Assembly: GCF_003260275.1 (NCBI RefSeq) | Contig: NZ_QJHB01000008.1 | Span: 165,020 to 229,019 of the forward strand | Direction of reading: 5' to 3' | Origin: Homoserinimonas sp. OAct 916 | GTDB taxonomy: Bacteria > Actinomycetota > Actinomycetes > Actinomycetales > Microbacteriaceae | Length of the DNA stretch: 64,000 nucleotides | Part shown: piece after piece, positions 47,484-57,545 of the stretch | How positions within the stretch are numbered: position 1 is the first letter of the stretch | Layout: each line of letters opens with the position of its first letter | The notes under the pieces: generated by a model | Database searches by the model: none | Told to the model about the DNA's origin: nothing | What the model saw: only the letters and a program-made list of their open reading frames with translations | Made by a program: the position numbers and the translations under genes

Positions 47484-47746
47484 TGTACGGATTTGGCTTC
47501 AACATGTGGTGGATGTGGCTGTTCGGGCTGCTGGCCGTGGCCGGCCTCCTCGTTTTGATAGTTGTGATCGTGTGGATCGCCGTCGGCGGAGTCAAACGGG
47601 CTGGGGTGAATGGAAATCCTCCTGCCGCACCCGGTGCGGAGGCGAAGAGCCAAGCCCGTCAGATCCTCGACGAACGCTACGCCAGGGGTGAGCTGACCAC
47701 TGAGGAGTATCGAGAACGGCTCACAGCGCTCGGCGAAGGGCGCTGA
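47480..47746 (+). CDS. SHOCT-domain small membrane protein
   Basis: This 88-residue protein has one amino-terminal transmembrane helix with aromatic residues (FGFNMWWMWLFGLLAVAG) and a carboxy-terminal SHOCT motif (ARQILDERYARGELTTEEYRERL trimmed; residues ~58-80). SHOCT motifs are oligomerisation units. It is placed between copB and the multicopper oxidase, and its TGA overlaps the oxidase ATG. A role in copper efflux is inferred from position. Confidence 0.85.
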   Translation: MMYGFGFNMWWMWLFGLLAVAGLLVLIVVIVWIAVGGVKRAGVNGNPPAAPGAEAKSQARQILDERYARGELTTEEYRERLTALGEGR

Positions 47747-49236
47747 TGCAACCGATCAGCCGCAGGGACGTTCTCATACTGGGCGGGGTCGGCGTTGCCG
47801 GTGTGCTCGTCGGTGGGACCGGCCTCATCGCGGGTTGGACGTCGGCCGCCGGCCCCTCCAGCCTGCCGAACCGTGCCGGGCCGACCGGGCCAGCCTTCGT
47901 CGAGGCAAACCTGGTCGAGCCGAAAATTCTCCGCAGTTCAGGCGGGACCCTGCACGTGCGGCTGACGGCAGCGGGAGGTCCGACCAGTATTGCCGGCCGA
48001 GACGCGACGGCCCTCTCCTACAATGGCGGGATTCCCGGGCCGACCCTGCTTCTTCGGCCCGGAGACCTGTTGCACGTCACTCTGCAGAACCAACTGAAAT
48101 CAGTCACCAATCTGCACGTGCACGGGTTACACGTCTCGCCCGAGGGCAACAACGACAACGTGTTCCTGGCGATCGAGGCAGGTAGCTCCTTCGACTATGA
48201 ATACCGGCTGCCCGAGGACCACCCGCCCGGCGTGTACTGGTATCACCCGCACCACCACGGCATGGTTGCCGAACAGGTGTTCGGCGGCCTGTATGGGGCG
48301 ATCATCGTGGAGGACCCGACGCCGATCCCGGTGACCCGGGAGCGGGTTCTCGTCATTTCGGATACCACCCTCGACGCCGCGGGCAGAATCCCGCCCCCCG
48401 CCCCGACGGATCGGATGATGGGTCGGGAGGGCACAATCGTGCTCGTCAACGGCCAAAGCACCCCTCACCTGACTTCTGCACCCTCGGCTCGGGAGCGGTG
48501 GCGCATCGTCAACGCGTGTGCGTCTCGGTACCTCGACCTGCGCCTCGACGGCCAATCGATGAAGCTGCTCGGCATCGACTCCGGCCGCTTCGGAACCCCA
48601 CGCGATGTCGAAGAAGTGCTCTTGCGCCCGGGTAACCGGGCAGATTTGCTGATCACGATGGCGGCCGGGCAGTCGGTTCTGCGCACCCTGCCGGTCGATC
48701 GAGGCAACACAGGGATGATGATGGGTGGCGCTACTGCTTCCACCGGTGCAGATCTTCTCACCCTCGGCGTCGCCGGAGACCACACGGATACCGCGTTGCT
48801 CCCACCGGTGCCGAAACAGGCTGCGCCTCGAGATCTGCGAACCGAACACGTAACAGGCCGCCGAGAGCTGACCTTCGCCATGGGAATGGGAATGGGCATG
48901 GGCTCCGGCATGATGAGCTTCACCGTCGATGGGAAGCCGTTCGATCCCACCCGGGTCGATACCCTCGTTGAGGCTGGCGCGATCGAGGAGTGGACCCTGA
49001 CCAACACATCGCTGATGGATCACCCGATCCACCTGCACGTGTGGCCGATGCAAATCGTCGACCCCTCATTGAACGGGGATGACTCCCCCGAGTGGCAGGA
49101 CGTCGTCAACGTGCCGGCCAACAGCAGTGTCCGAGTACGCATCCCGTTCGAAGACTTCACCGGTAGAACGGTGTATCACTGCCACATCCTCGACCACGAA
49201 GATCTCGGGATGATGGGGATCATTGATGTTCGGTAA
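47746..49236 (+). CDS. Exported multicopper oxidase (CueO-like)
   Basis: This 496-residue oxidase starts with a Tat-type signal (SRRDVLILGG). Copper ligands are HVHGLHVSP (~124), YWYHPHHHGM (~165), HPIHLHVWPM (~425) and HCHILDHEDLGMM (~475), enough for the type 1, 2 and 3 sites. A methionine-rich loop (FAMGMGMGMGSGMMSF) near ~380 resembles the CueO copper-sensing insert. It probably oxidises Cu(I) outside the cell. It is coupled to the SHOCT gene. Confidence 0.93.
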   Translation: MQPISRRDVLILGGVGVAGVLVGGTGLIAGWTSAAGPSSLPNRAGPTGPAFVEANLVEPKILRSSGGTLHVRLTAAGGPTSIAGRDATALSYNGGIPGPTLLLRPGDLLHVTLQNQLKSVTNLHVHGLHVSPEGNNDNVFLAIEAGSSFDYEYRLPEDHPPGVYWYHPHHHGMVAEQVFGGLYGAIIVEDPTPIPVTRERVLVISDTTLDAAGRIPPPAPTDRMMGREGTIVLVNGQSTPHLTSAPSARERWRIVNACASRYLDLRLDGQSMKLLGIDSGRFGTPRDVEEVLLRPGNRADLLITMAAGQSVLRTLPVDRGNTGMMMGGATASTGADLLTLGVAGDHTDTALLPPVPKQAAPRDLRTEHVTGRRELTFAMGMGMGMGSGMMSFTVDGKPFDPTRVDTLVEAGAIEEWTLTNTSLMDHPIHLHVWPMQIVDPSLNGDDSPEWQDVVNVPANSSVRVRIPFEDFTGRTVYHCHILDHEDLGMMGIIDVR

Positions 49237-49470
49237 AACTCTCGCACGATGGGTTCGTTCTGCTGACGAGCGTTGAATGACCAGATAATTCGGAGCACGT
49301 CCCGCCGCGTTTCATGACGAGCCCCACCGCGGCACGCATCCTCGGTGACGGGGTCGACGCCGCAGTTTCGGTCCTCGCACTGATGATTATCCCCGCCGGA
49401 AGCGCAGAATAGGTATACGTGCCGTCGGCACCATGGTGCTGGCCACGGTGAGAACCGAGGGAGCGTGACC

Positions 49471-50688
49471 ATGACCGGCGAACGACCGCGGACGTTGGGC
49501 GCCTGGCGGTTCGTTGTCACGTTCGGCTTTATCAGCCTGCTGTCCGACTTCGTCTACGAGGGCGCCCGGTCCATCACCGGGCCCCTGCTGGCCCATCTCG
49601 GCGCCACCGCTGTCGTTGTCGGTGTCGTCACCGGCGTCGGCGAAGGCGCGGCGCTGGTGCTCCGCCTGGTCTCCGGACCGCTTGCCGACCGAACCAAGCG
49701 CTTCTGGGGGTGGGTCATCGCCGGGTACGCGGTGACATTCGTCAGTGTTCCGACGCTGGGGCTGACCGGGACGCTCTGGGTGGCCTGCGCCCTCGTCATT
49801 GCCGAACGCGTGGGTAAAGCGGTGCGATCGCCAGCCAAGGACACACTCCTGTCCTACGCGACGTCCGCGACAGGGCGCGGCCGCGGGTTCGCCGTGCAGG
49901 AGGCGATGGATCAGGTAGGCGCGGTCATCGGGCCGCTGGTTGTCGCGCTGATGCTGATCATCACGGGCGGACAATACGCGCCGTCCCTCGCTGTACTGGC
50001 ACTGCCTGCGGTCGCTGCGTTGGCGCTACTGGTGTGGCTTCGTGCGCGTGTGCCGGAACCGGTCGGCTACGAGACGTCCGAGGCAGCTCATGCTGAACCA
50101 ACTATCACGACCGGTCCACACGGGCGGCGTCTTCCCCGAGCGTTCTGGGAGTACTCCGGTTTCACCGCGATGACGATGACCGGATTCGCCACGTTCGGCG
50201 TTCTGTCCTTCCACATGGTCGAGCGAGACGTCCTTCCGGCCGCAGCCGTTCCGTTGCTGTACGCGGGCGTCATGGCCGTCGACGCGATCGTCGCTCTGGG
50301 CACCGGATGGGCGTACGACAGGTTCGGCCCGCGGGTTCTCCTGCTGCTTCCTCTGATCGCCGCGGCCGTGCCGGTGCTCGCATTCACCGACGTTCTCGCA
50401 TCGGTCGTCGCCGGATCATTGCTGTGGGGTGCGGCACTCGGCATCCAGGAATCGACGTTGCGCGCGACTGTCGCCGACCTCGTGCCGCCGGATCGCCGGG
50501 GCACCGCGTATGGGATCTACGCCGCCATCGTCGGCGTCGCGACGGCCGTCGGCGGCATCATGGCAGGCGCACTGTATGGTGTCTCGATTACCGCACTCAT
50601 CATTGTGACGCTCGTCATCCAAGCAGCTGCGGTTGTCACGTTCGCGCTACTCTTCGTGCGCCCGAACGGCCGCAAAGTCAGTCCGTGA
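49471..50688 (+). CDS. MFS transporter
   Basis: This 405-residue, roughly 12-helix major facilitator has the MFS loop LADRTKRFWGW and a central loop with TTGPHGRRLPRAFWEYSG. ATG 49471 is chosen over GTG 49465. It lies 234 bp after the multicopper oxidase; its substrate is unknown. A drug, metal or metabolite exporter is possible. It overlaps the next gene (TGATG). Confidence 0.85.
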   Translation: MTGERPRTLGAWRFVVTFGFISLLSDFVYEGARSITGPLLAHLGATAVVVGVVTGVGEGAALVLRLVSGPLADRTKRFWGWVIAGYAVTFVSVPTLGLTGTLWVACALVIAERVGKAVRSPAKDTLLSYATSATGRGRGFAVQEAMDQVGAVIGPLVVALMLIITGGQYAPSLAVLALPAVAALALLVWLRARVPEPVGYETSEAAHAEPTITTGPHGRRLPRAFWEYSGFTAMTMTGFATFGVLSFHMVERDVLPAAAVPLLYAGVMAVDAIVALGTGWAYDRFGPRVLLLLPLIAAAVPVLAFTDVLASVVAGSLLWGAALGIQESTLRATVADLVPPDRRGTAYGIYAAIVGVATAVGGIMAGALYGVSITALIIVTLVIQAAAVVTFALLFVRPNGRKVSP

Positions 50689-51110
50689 TGTGGTGGCAGA
50701 TATTGATCAGCATCCTCGGCGGCCTGTTCTTGCTCTGGTTGGTTCTTCTCGCGTTGCTGTGGGCAGCTGCGCGTGGCCAACCAGATGCGATGACGCTTCG
50801 CGACGCGCTCAGGTTGGTACCTGACGTGATTCGCCTGGTGCGTCGGCTTGCTGCCGACAAAAGTGTTCCGCGCGGAGTGCGGATCGGGCTATTCGCACTG
50901 TTGATCTACTTGCTGCTCCCAATCGACCTGATCCCCGATTTCATTCCCGTGATCGGATACGCAGACGACGCCATCGTGGTGGCGGTGGTCCTCCGCTTCG
51001 TCACCCACCACGCGGGTGCTGCCGCGCTCGACAAGCATTGGCCGGGAAGCGAGCAGGGGCTGCATGCGCTGCGCACACTCGCCGGGCTCAGCAAAGACGA
51101 GGGTGGGTGA
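50688..51110 (+). CDS. DUF1232 (YkvA-like) membrane protein
   Basis: This 140-residue protein begins at the ATG that overlaps the MFS stop. It has an amino-terminal helix (WWQILISILGGLFLLWLVLL) and a DUF1232 core: VRIGLFALLIYLLLPIDLIPDFIPVIGYADDA, where the DLIPDFIPVIGYADD run is the family signature (residues ~83-97). Its function is unknown. A small helix-rich tail follows. Confidence 0.85.
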   Translation: MWWQILISILGGLFLLWLVLLALLWAAARGQPDAMTLRDALRLVPDVIRLVRRLAADKSVPRGVRIGLFALLIYLLLPIDLIPDFIPVIGYADDAIVVAVVLRFVTHHAGAAALDKHWPGSEQGLHALRTLAGLSKDEGG

Positions 51111-51270
51111 TGGTGAGCCGTCGGAAGAACATTCGCCAATCGCCATCAGATAGCCGGCGCCGCGGTGGGTCTGGTGACCTCCTTTTCTCCGAACTGATTC
51201 AACTTCTGGGAGACGTATCGGGTGTAGGTCGGCGTTTGGAGGAAACGCCGGATGTCGTGCCCAGACAGGG

Positions 51271-52032
51271 TCAGATAGAAAGCTTGCGAAAGATCGACGC
51301 CGGGACATGCGCCAGCACAAGCATGACCAGCTTGAATGCGGCAGGAGCCCAGATGACCCGTTTGCCGCTGCGGACTCCATCGTGGACGAGCCGGGCGACC
51401 TGGCTTGCATCAACGGTCAACGGGGCCTCCTTCACACCGACAGACATGCGCGTGCGGACTCGGCCGGGACGCACTACGAGCACGTGGACGCCCGCGGGAT
51501 TGAGCGCCTCACCCAGGTTCCGGTAGAAACCGTCGAAACCCGCCTTGGTCGCGCCGTAGACGAAGTTCGAGCGGCGCACCTTCAGACCGGCCACCGAACT
51601 CATCGCGACGATCTGCCCAAAGCCCTGGGCGCTCATGCGCTTTCCGAGTAGGACGCCGACACTCACCGCCCCGGTGAAGTTCACCTGGCATGCTGTCACG
51701 GCCTTGACCTGATCCTGCCAGAGTTCCTCTTGATCGCCCAGCAACCCGAACGCCACGATAGCCAGATCGACGTCACCGGCTGACCACGCGTCAGCGAGGA
51801 CAGCATCGTGGGTCTCGGTGGCGCTCGCGTCGAAGTCGATGGTGCGAACGTCTTCGGCCCCCGCCGCGCGTAGCCGCGCGACGGCGTCTTCTGCCCCGAT
51901 ACCAGCAGGCCGACAGGCGAGCACGACGGCCGCTGGGACGTTGCGCAGGTACTGCTCGACGATGGCGAGGCCGATCTCGGAGGTGCCCCCCATCAGCAGG
52001 ATGCGTTGAGGGTCGCCAACGGCGTTGATCAT
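51271..52032 (-). CDS. dprE2: Decaprenylphospho-beta-D-erythro-pentofuranosid-2-ulose 2-reductase homologue
   Basis: This 253-residue SDR matches DprE2: [15 protein letters not shown] (cofactor site near 15), SSVAG, YGATKAG with catalytic Tyr and Lys, and [13 protein letters not shown]. In mycobacteria it reduces the keto intermediate to decaprenylphosphoryl arabinose. It follows DprE1 by 25 bp on the same strand. The pairing with DprE1 makes the identification strong. Confidence 0.9.
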   Translation of the reverse strand: MINAVGDPQRILLMGGTSEIGLAIVEQYLRNVPAAVVLACRPAGIGAEDAVARLRAAGAEDVRTIDFDASATETHDAVLADAWSAGDVDLAIVAFGLLGDQEELWQDQVKAVTACQVNFTGAVSVGVLLGKRMSAQGFGQIVAMSSVAGLKVRRSNFVYGATKAGFDGFYRNLGEALNPAGVHVLVVRPGRVRTRMSVGVKEAPLTVDASQVARLVHDGVRSGKRVIWAPAAFKLVMLVLAHVPASIFRKLSI

Positions 52033-52057
52033 GGGGTTCTCCTTCAGCCGGGCCGGG

Positions 52058-53473
52058 TCAGATCAGTTCCAGGCGGCGGGCCAGATCCGAGACGAAGACG
52101 CCGTGGGGGTCGATGGCCCGACGGGAGGCGAGCCATTCGTCAATGCGAGGGTACATGGCGTGGAACGTCTTCGCGTCGGTCCGGGAGTCCTTGGCCGCGT
52201 ACAAGCGCCCGCCGATCTCAAGGATTCGGGCATCCATGCGGGTCAGAAACTCGCTGAGCCCTGCTCGGATGGGAAAGTCGACACAGACATTCCAGCCAGG
52301 CATCGGGTATGACAGGGGTGCCCGGTTACCGTGACCGAACAGCTTCAACACGTTGAGGAACGAGTAGTGCCCGGACGACTGGATGTCGCGAAGCATGACT
52401 TTGAATTCGTTCACCGCCCCGGGCGGCACCACGAACTGGTACTGGAGGAACCCCTGACTGCCGTAGGCGCGGTTCCACTTGCCGAGCGTGTCGAGTGGAT
52501 GGTAGAAGCCGGTGAGGCTCTGGATCTTGTGGCGGTAGGTGCCGCCCTTGGCGTACCATGCCGCGCCGAGCACCCCGAAGGTGATTTTGTTGCCAAGGCC
52601 GTTGGGGAAGACGTCTGGCAACGTCACGAACGTCTTGCCGGAGAAGTGCAGCGGCGCATGAGCGAGCTTCGGTGCATACTCCTGAAGTTGCGCGAGTGTC
52701 GCCAGGTTGCCGCGCGAGACAACCGCCCGCCCTAATCGAGGTGGGGGTGAAATTGCGTCGAACCACGCCGAACTGTAGTCGTATGCCTTCTCAGAGCCGT
52801 CCGAGTGAACTGAGATCGTTTCATCGAGAGTCTTCGTTCGGAAACCGTCAGCGAGAAAGTAAGCAGTCTCGATGCGAACCATGCCCAGCGTGACCCGCAG
52901 GATGATTCCGGTAAGTCCGAGACCGCCGACCGTCGCCCAAAAGAGGTGCCCGTCGGGATCGTCGGTGCTCCCTCCGGGCGTAAGCACGAGGACCCGGCCG
53001 TCAGCGACCAAAAGGTCGAACGACAGGACGTGATCCCCGAAACTGCCCGCACTGTGGTGGTTCTTGCCGTGCACATCGCACCCGATTGCGCCGCCGAGGG
53101 TGACCTGCCGCGTGCCGGGCAGAACGGGAACCCACAGGCCGTACGGGAGCGCCGCTTTCATCAGGGTGTCGAGATCGATCCCGGCGTCGGCCACGATCGT
53201 CGCGGCAACGGGATCGATCGAGTGAATGGCGTTCAGGGCGGTCATGTCGACGACCAGTCCGCCGGCGCATTGGGCCACGTCCCCATACGAACGGCCGAGG
53301 CCGCGCGCGATAACACCTCGGCCTCCGACCGGACGTTCTCCGGCAACGTGGATGACCGCCCGCTTGATCTGGCCGACATCGGAGGTTCTGAGCACCTCGG
53401 AGGTAGTCGGCGCGGTCCTTCCCCAGCCGGTGAGTCGGCGGGGCGCGCTCGCGATGATCTCAGAAGTGGACAT
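52058..53473 (-). CDS. dprE1: Decaprenylphosphoryl-ribose 2'-oxidase
   Basis: This 471-residue FAD flavoprotein oxidises decaprenylphosphoryl ribose at C2'. FAD-binding landmarks are [15 protein letters not shown] and [19 protein letters not shown]. The cysteine in [10 protein letters not shown] (~397) corresponds to Cys387 of the M. tuberculosis enzyme, the target of benzothiazinone inhibitors. The carboxy end ([22 protein letters not shown], residues ~425-446) is diagnostic. The start is ATG 53473. A divergent histidine kinase gene begins 250 bp away. Confidence 0.93.
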   Translation of the reverse strand: MSTSEIIASAPRRLTGWGRTAPTTSEVLRTSDVGQIKRAVIHVAGERPVGGRGVIARGLGRSYGDVAQCAGGLVVDMTALNAIHSIDPVAATIVADAGIDLDTLMKAALPYGLWVPVLPGTRQVTLGGAIGCDVHGKNHHSAGSFGDHVLSFDLLVADGRVLVLTPGGSTDDPDGHLFWATVGGLGLTGIILRVTLGMVRIETAYFLADGFRTKTLDETISVHSDGSEKAYDYSSAWFDAISPPPRLGRAVVSRGNLATLAQLQEYAPKLAHAPLHFSGKTFVTLPDVFPNGLGNKITFGVLGAAWYAKGGTYRHKIQSLTGFYHPLDTLGKWNRAYGSQGFLQYQFVVPPGAVNEFKVMLRDIQSSGHYSFLNVLKLFGHGNRAPLSYPMPGWNVCVDFPIRAGLSEFLTRMDARILEIGGRLYAAKDSRTDAKTFHAMYPRIDEWLASRRAIDPHGVFVSDLARRLELI

Positions 53474-53569
53474 CACCCCAACTATTCTATCGCCCGCCGC
53501 GACGAGAGGCGGGTGGCAACCCACTACTGCACACCTGCCCAGCGTCATGAGCATCTCAATGTTCTGCGT

Positions 53570-53587
53570 CCCACAGCTAACTCTCAG
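53570..53587 (+). promoter_or_regulatory. Predicted OmpR-family direct-repeat box, dprE1/kinase region
   Basis: CCCACAGCTAACTCTCAG contains two heptamers spaced 4 bp apart (11-bp period): CCCACAG (5/7 match) and CTCTCAG. It lies between the divergent dprE1 and histidine kinase genes. Related boxes lie at 58990-59007 and 60155-60172. Confidence 0.5.
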
Positions 53588-53723
53588 ACAGATCGTCGAT
53601 CCGGCCTGCACGATGACTCAGTCCCTCCACAGACTCGACCCACCAGCATTGCCATTGCGGTACCCATTGGCGGCTCAGGGTGCACACTGGAGCAACTACA
53701 CACGCTGACGAGGAGGATGGCCC

Positions 53724-55178
53724 ATGAAACGGTGGCGGCTTCGCGGGCTTCCTCGGGGAATCCGATTGCGCACCACCGTCGCCGCGACGGTGGTGGTGGC
53801 TGTAGCGCTCGTCGGGGCCGCGGTCGTGTTGGTAGTGCTGCAACGACATCAACTCATCGCCGGGCTGACGGAGATTGCCGAGCAGCAGGCCTCCCTCATC
53901 GCCACTGAGATCGTTGAGGGGGGCGTCAGCGAGGTCGATATCACAACCCCGGACGCTGCTGTGGGAGACGTGGCCCTGGTGCAGATCCTGGACGCCCAGG
54001 GCACGGTTATCGCAGCCTCCGATCGTGCCTACGACAGACTGCCCATCACCGACAAGACTCCCACCCCGGGGCAATCGCTGGTGTACACGGTCGACACGTT
54101 GCCGAGCCGAGCCGAGCCGTTCGTGATCGTGATCCAAGGGGTGCAGACTCCTGATGGTGTGTTCCGGGTCGTGACGGCGCAGCCGTTGCAAGCTGCCCAA
54201 GAGGCCACGAGGGTGTTGGCGACGCTTTTGGGCATAGGCCTGCCGCTGGTGTTGGCGGTAGTGGCGCTCACGTCTTATGCGGTGGTGGGCAGGGCGTTGG
54301 CCCCGGTCGAGGCGATTCGGCAGCGGGTCGCCGGGGTGTCTGCGACCGACCAGGACGCCCGTATACCGGTGCCCGACAGCGGTGACGAGATTGCACGACT
54401 CGCCGACACCATGAATTCCATGTTGGCCCGGCTCCAGGCCGCAGCGAAAGCCCAACACCAGTTTGTGGCGGATGCCTCCCATGAGCTCCGCACCCCGCTG
54501 GCGACCATCCGCACGACCACGGAGTTGGCCGTGCTTCATCCCGAGGCGATGGACCGCGAACGTGCCGGCGGTCTGGTGCTGGATGAGACCCGCCGGCTGG
54601 AGCGTTTGATCGCGGACATGCTGTTATTGGCGCGCTCCGACGAGCACGGACTGATCATGCGCGTCGAGGATGTCGACCTCGACGACATCGTCACCGGCGA
54701 GATCGCCCGGATCCGTTCGGAGGGGACTGTAAAGGTGGCGATGGATGTCGTATCTGTGCGTGTCAGCGGTGACGCGCAGCACATACTGCGCGCGGTGCGC
54801 AACCTGATGGACAATGCCGCCCGGTTTGCGCGCACCACCGTTCAGGTGCGGCTACGGGCCGCGGACGGCATGGCCTGCCTGGAGGTCAGCGACGACGGGC
54901 CGGGGATCCCGGAAGCTGAACGTGAGCGGGTTTTCGAGCGTTTCGTGCGGCTCGACGATAGCCGTGAGCGCGCAACGGGTGGCACAGGTTTGGGGCTTGC
55001 CATCACCAGACAGATAGCCCTCGCGCACGGTGGTGACGCCAGCGTCATTCTCCCTGAACACGGTCGTGGTGCCCGGGTGCGGCTGACTCTCCCGCTCCCT
55101 GACGGCACTGCCCACCGTCGGGAAGATGCCCCCGCGTCGATCCGCCCCCGCACCCGCACCCGTGGGGGGCAACGATGA
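53724..55178 (+). CDS. Sensor histidine kinase
   Basis: This 484-residue kinase has two helices (~17-40 and ~166-188) bracketing a ~125-residue external sensor. A HAMP-like segment precedes a HisKA domain with ADASHELRTPLATIRTT (phospho-His ~253). The ATPase domain has NLMDNAARFA, DDGPGIPEAERERVFERF and GTGLGLAI. GGAGGA precedes the ATG by 7 bp. Sequence around HAMP and HisKA resembles CutS-type kinases. The response regulator is on the opposite strand, an unusual arrangement. Confidence 0.92.
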   Translation: MKRWRLRGLPRGIRLRTTVAATVVVAVALVGAAVVLVVLQRHQLIAGLTEIAEQQASLIATEIVEGGVSEVDITTPDAAVGDVALVQILDAQGTVIAASDRAYDRLPITDKTPTPGQSLVYTVDTLPSRAEPFVIVIQGVQTPDGVFRVVTAQPLQAAQEATRVLATLLGIGLPLVLAVVALTSYAVVGRALAPVEAIRQRVAGVSATDQDARIPVPDSGDEIARLADTMNSMLARLQAAAKAQHQFVADASHELRTPLATIRTTTELAVLHPEAMDRERAGGLVLDETRRLERLIADMLLLARSDEHGLIMRVEDVDLDDIVTGEIARIRSEGTVKVAMDVVSVRVSGDAQHILRAVRNLMDNAARFARTTVQVRLRAADGMACLEVSDDGPGIPEAERERVFERFVRLDDSRERATGGTGLGLAITRQIALAHGGDASVILPEHGRGARVRLTLPLPDGTAHRREDAPASIRPRTRTRGGQR

Positions 55179-55340
55179 ACTCTTACGGGGACCCCTTGTT
55201 GACGGTTGGCAGCAACTCGGCCGAACTGCTCGTCGGCCCTGGATGAGGGCCGGGCAATTTTCGTGGTCAGGCTCACCGCGGGCGAGCGGATCCGGAACCG
55301 GTGGCGTTCGCGCGTCCCGGCCCGCTCTTGTGACTGACTC

Positions 55341-56018
55341 TCAGCCGCCTTCCGCGGCCAAGCGGTATCCCATACCCCGAATCGTCTCGATGGCCTGCCG
55401 TTCGAAAGGGACGTCGATCTTGCGACGCAGGTAACCGATGTAGACCTCAACCACGTTGGGATCTCCCTCGTAAAAGGGATCCCAAACCGACTCCAGGATC
55501 TCGGTCTTGGAGACCACGTCACCCCGGTGCCGCATCAGGTGCTCCAACAGCCCGAACTCCCGCGGCGTCAACGAGATGGGGGTGATGCCGCGCCGCACCG
55601 AACGTCGTGCCGGGTCCAGTTGCAGGTCACCCGCGGTAAGCAGCGCAGGCCGTGCGGGCGCGCCGCGACGGATCAATGCCCGCAGCCGGGCCACCAGCAC
55701 GACGAAGGAGAACGGCTTGGTCAGGTAGTCGTCAGCCCCCAACTCGAGCGCATCCGAAAGGTCATATTCCCCATCCTTGGCGGTCAGCATCAGGATCGGG
55801 GTCCACACTTCCCGTTGGCGCAGTTGCTCGACCACCTTGTAGCCGTTGAGCTTGGGCAACATGATGTCCAGCACGATCACCGCGTAGGTATTTTCCGTTG
55901 CGGTCCACAACCCGTCCTCCCCATTGGTCGCGACCTCGACGCTGAATCCCTCCGCGATCAGACCCCGGCGAACCGACTCGGCCAGTTGGGGCTCGTCCTC
56001 AACCACCAGCACTCGCAT
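55341..56018 (-). CDS. OmpR-family response regulator
   Basis: This 225-residue regulator has a receiver domain (phospho-Asp ~51 in VLDIMLPKLNGY, Lys in TKPFSF) and a carboxy-terminal winged helix (LTPREFGLLEHLMRHRGDVVSKTEILESVWD, residues ~150-185). ATG 56018 is chosen because AAGGA lies 7 bp upstream; ATG 56024 sits on the ribosome site. It resembles CutR/MprA-type regulators that bind direct repeats. It is downstream of gtrA and converges on the kinase gene. Confidence 0.92.
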   Translation of the reverse strand: MRVLVVEDEPQLAESVRRGLIAEGFSVEVATNGEDGLWTATENTYAVIVLDIMLPKLNGYKVVEQLRQREVWTPILMLTAKDGEYDLSDALELGADDYLTKPFSFVVLVARLRALIRRGAPARPALLTAGDLQLDPARRSVRRGITPISLTPREFGLLEHLMRHRGDVVSKTEILESVWDPFYEGDPNVVEVYIGYLRRKIDVPFERQAIETIRGMGYRLAAEGG

Positions 56019-56134
56019 CCTCATGTCCTTCCCGACTGCAGGTCGACGTGTCACCCCCGACACTGGGCGTGAAGGCCGCATGACTTCGGTTATACGGTTT
56101 GGTTCAGTATGCAGTAGCAGCAGCGTCGAGTTCA

Positions 56135-56587
56135 TTATCCGACAGCTCCGCTTCCGCGTACACCCATGGGCACGGACTCCCTGGCCGGTGCACGGAAGAT
56201 CAGGTTTCGAAATCCCCAGAACCTGAGTGCGGTTGCCGCAGCCATTCCCACCACGTTGGCGGACAGGTTGTCGGCGATCACACCTGTCCAGCCGATCACG
56301 TCGTGGGAGAGCCACAGGCAACCGAGCTGCACCGCGGCCGCGGCGGCGCTGATGGCCACGAAGACCATGATCGGGTGCCCGGATGAGGGCCGATGACCGG
56401 GCCAGGTGTAGTACCGGCTGCCCAAATAAGCCACGGTGACGGCGGCGATGCTGGAGATAACCTTGGCAGGCAGGTGCCCCGCACCGGCCGACAGCAGGTT
56501 GAAGACCAGGACGTCGACGAACCAGGCGGCTGCGCCGGTGACGGCAAAGCGTCCCAGCTCGATCAGGTGCAGCCCGTGTTCGGCCAT
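56135..56587 (-). CDS. GtrA-family membrane protein
   Basis: This is a 150-residue, four-helix GtrA-family protein (GRFAVTGAAAWFVDVLVFNLL, then AYLGSRYYTWPGH, then LRFWGFRNLIF). In mycobacteria a GtrA-like protein, Rv3789, lies beside dprE1 and is linked to arabinose lipid transport. It begins 4 bp after the UbiA stop, so the two are coupled. A flippase or anchor role is inferred. Confidence 0.88.
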   Translation of the reverse strand: MAEHGLHLIELGRFAVTGAAAWFVDVLVFNLLSAGAGHLPAKVISSIAAVTVAYLGSRYYTWPGHRPSSGHPIMVFVAISAAAAAVQLGCLWLSHDVIGWTGVIADNLSANVVGMAAATALRFWGFRNLIFRAPARESVPMGVRGSGAVG

Positions 56588-56591
56588 CGGT

Positions 56592-57518
56592 TCAGGCCAA
56601 GTAGATCGCGCCGCCGACAGCGACCGCCCACAACGCACCGGCCACGAGCAGAAAACGGTCACTCATCAGAGCCTCGGGTGACTCGCCGGCGCCGAGGGAG
56701 ACCAACAGGCTGTAGCGCAGCATTACCGCCAGGAACGGCGCTACCGAGGCGGCCAGCAACGGCAGCGACACGTCAGAGCCAATGTATTGCAACGCCCACG
56801 TTGCATACGACAGTACTGTTCCTGCGAGAGAGAGGGTGAGCACCTGCTGCAACCAAACCGTGGGGTAGCCCTGCACGGTGGCGCGTGCCATGCCGGAGAC
56901 GAGGTAGTGCTCATGTTCGGCGGAACGTTTCGCGGTAACGATGAATAACGATCCAAACAACGCGACCAATAAGAACCAACTCGACAAGGCAATCCCTGTG
57001 ACCACAGCACCGGCAACCGCCCGCAGTACAAAACCAGCAGCCACCACCAGAATATCGATGACAGGAATGTGTTTCAGCCAGCGGCTGTATGCCGTCGTGA
57101 GCACCAAGTACGACCCCAGAACCGCCACAAGCGGCCACCCGAGCGGCAGAGCGACCGCCAGGGCGAGAAGAACCAAGAGAACCCCCACGGTATAGGCGGT
57201 GCGCTCGGAAATTTCTCCGGCGGCCACAGGCCGCGACGCTTTTGCTGGGTTGACTCGGTCGGCGGAGGCGTCGCAGGCATCATTAATGAAATAGGTACCG
57301 GCCGAAGCCAACACGAACGCCCCGACCGCCCCCAGTACCGGGATAAAGGTTGCGGGCGAGAACAGCGACCCTGCCGCTGCCGGGGCCGCCAACACCAGAG
57401 CGTTCTTGACCCACTGTCTGGGTCGCGCAGTCCGTAGCAGCGGCCAGAGTCGACAGGTCAACGCCTGTCCGAACCAGGTCTCCGCTATCGCTCCGCGGGG
57501 GTGTGTGATTGTTGACAT
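56592..57518 (-). CDS. UbiA-family prenyltransferase, likely decaprenyl-phosphate phosphoribosyltransferase
   Basis: This 308-residue membrane protein has about eight helices and matches the Rv3806c branch: ARPRQWVKNALVLAAPAAA, INDACDASADRVNPAKASRPVAAG with the NDxxDxxxD metal motif, and LSSWFLLVALFGSLFIVTAKR. This branch makes decaprenylphosphoryl phosphoribose, the precursor for DprE1/DprE2. A GAGGA site precedes the ATG by 6 bp. Confidence 0.9.
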   Translation of the reverse strand: MSTITHPRGAIAETWFGQALTCRLWPLLRTARPRQWVKNALVLAAPAAAGSLFSPATFIPVLGAVGAFVLASAGTYFINDACDASADRVNPAKASRPVAAGEISERTAYTVGVLLVLLALAVALPLGWPLVAVLGSYLVLTTAYSRWLKHIPVIDILVVAAGFVLRAVAGAVVTGIALSSWFLLVALFGSLFIVTAKRSAEHEHYLVSGMARATVQGYPTVWLQQVLTLSLAGTVLSYATWALQYIGSDVSLPLLAASVAPFLAVMLRYSLLVSLGAGESPEALMSDRFLLVAGALWAVAVGGAIYLA

Positions 57519-57545
57519 GTCAGTTCCTCAGGCGCGTTCCGTGGG

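Noticed and set aside
51110..51526. Plus-strand frame starting at the DUF1232 stop (TGATGG)
   Set aside because: It runs into the antisense of dprE2 and loses protein-like composition; no motif supports it.
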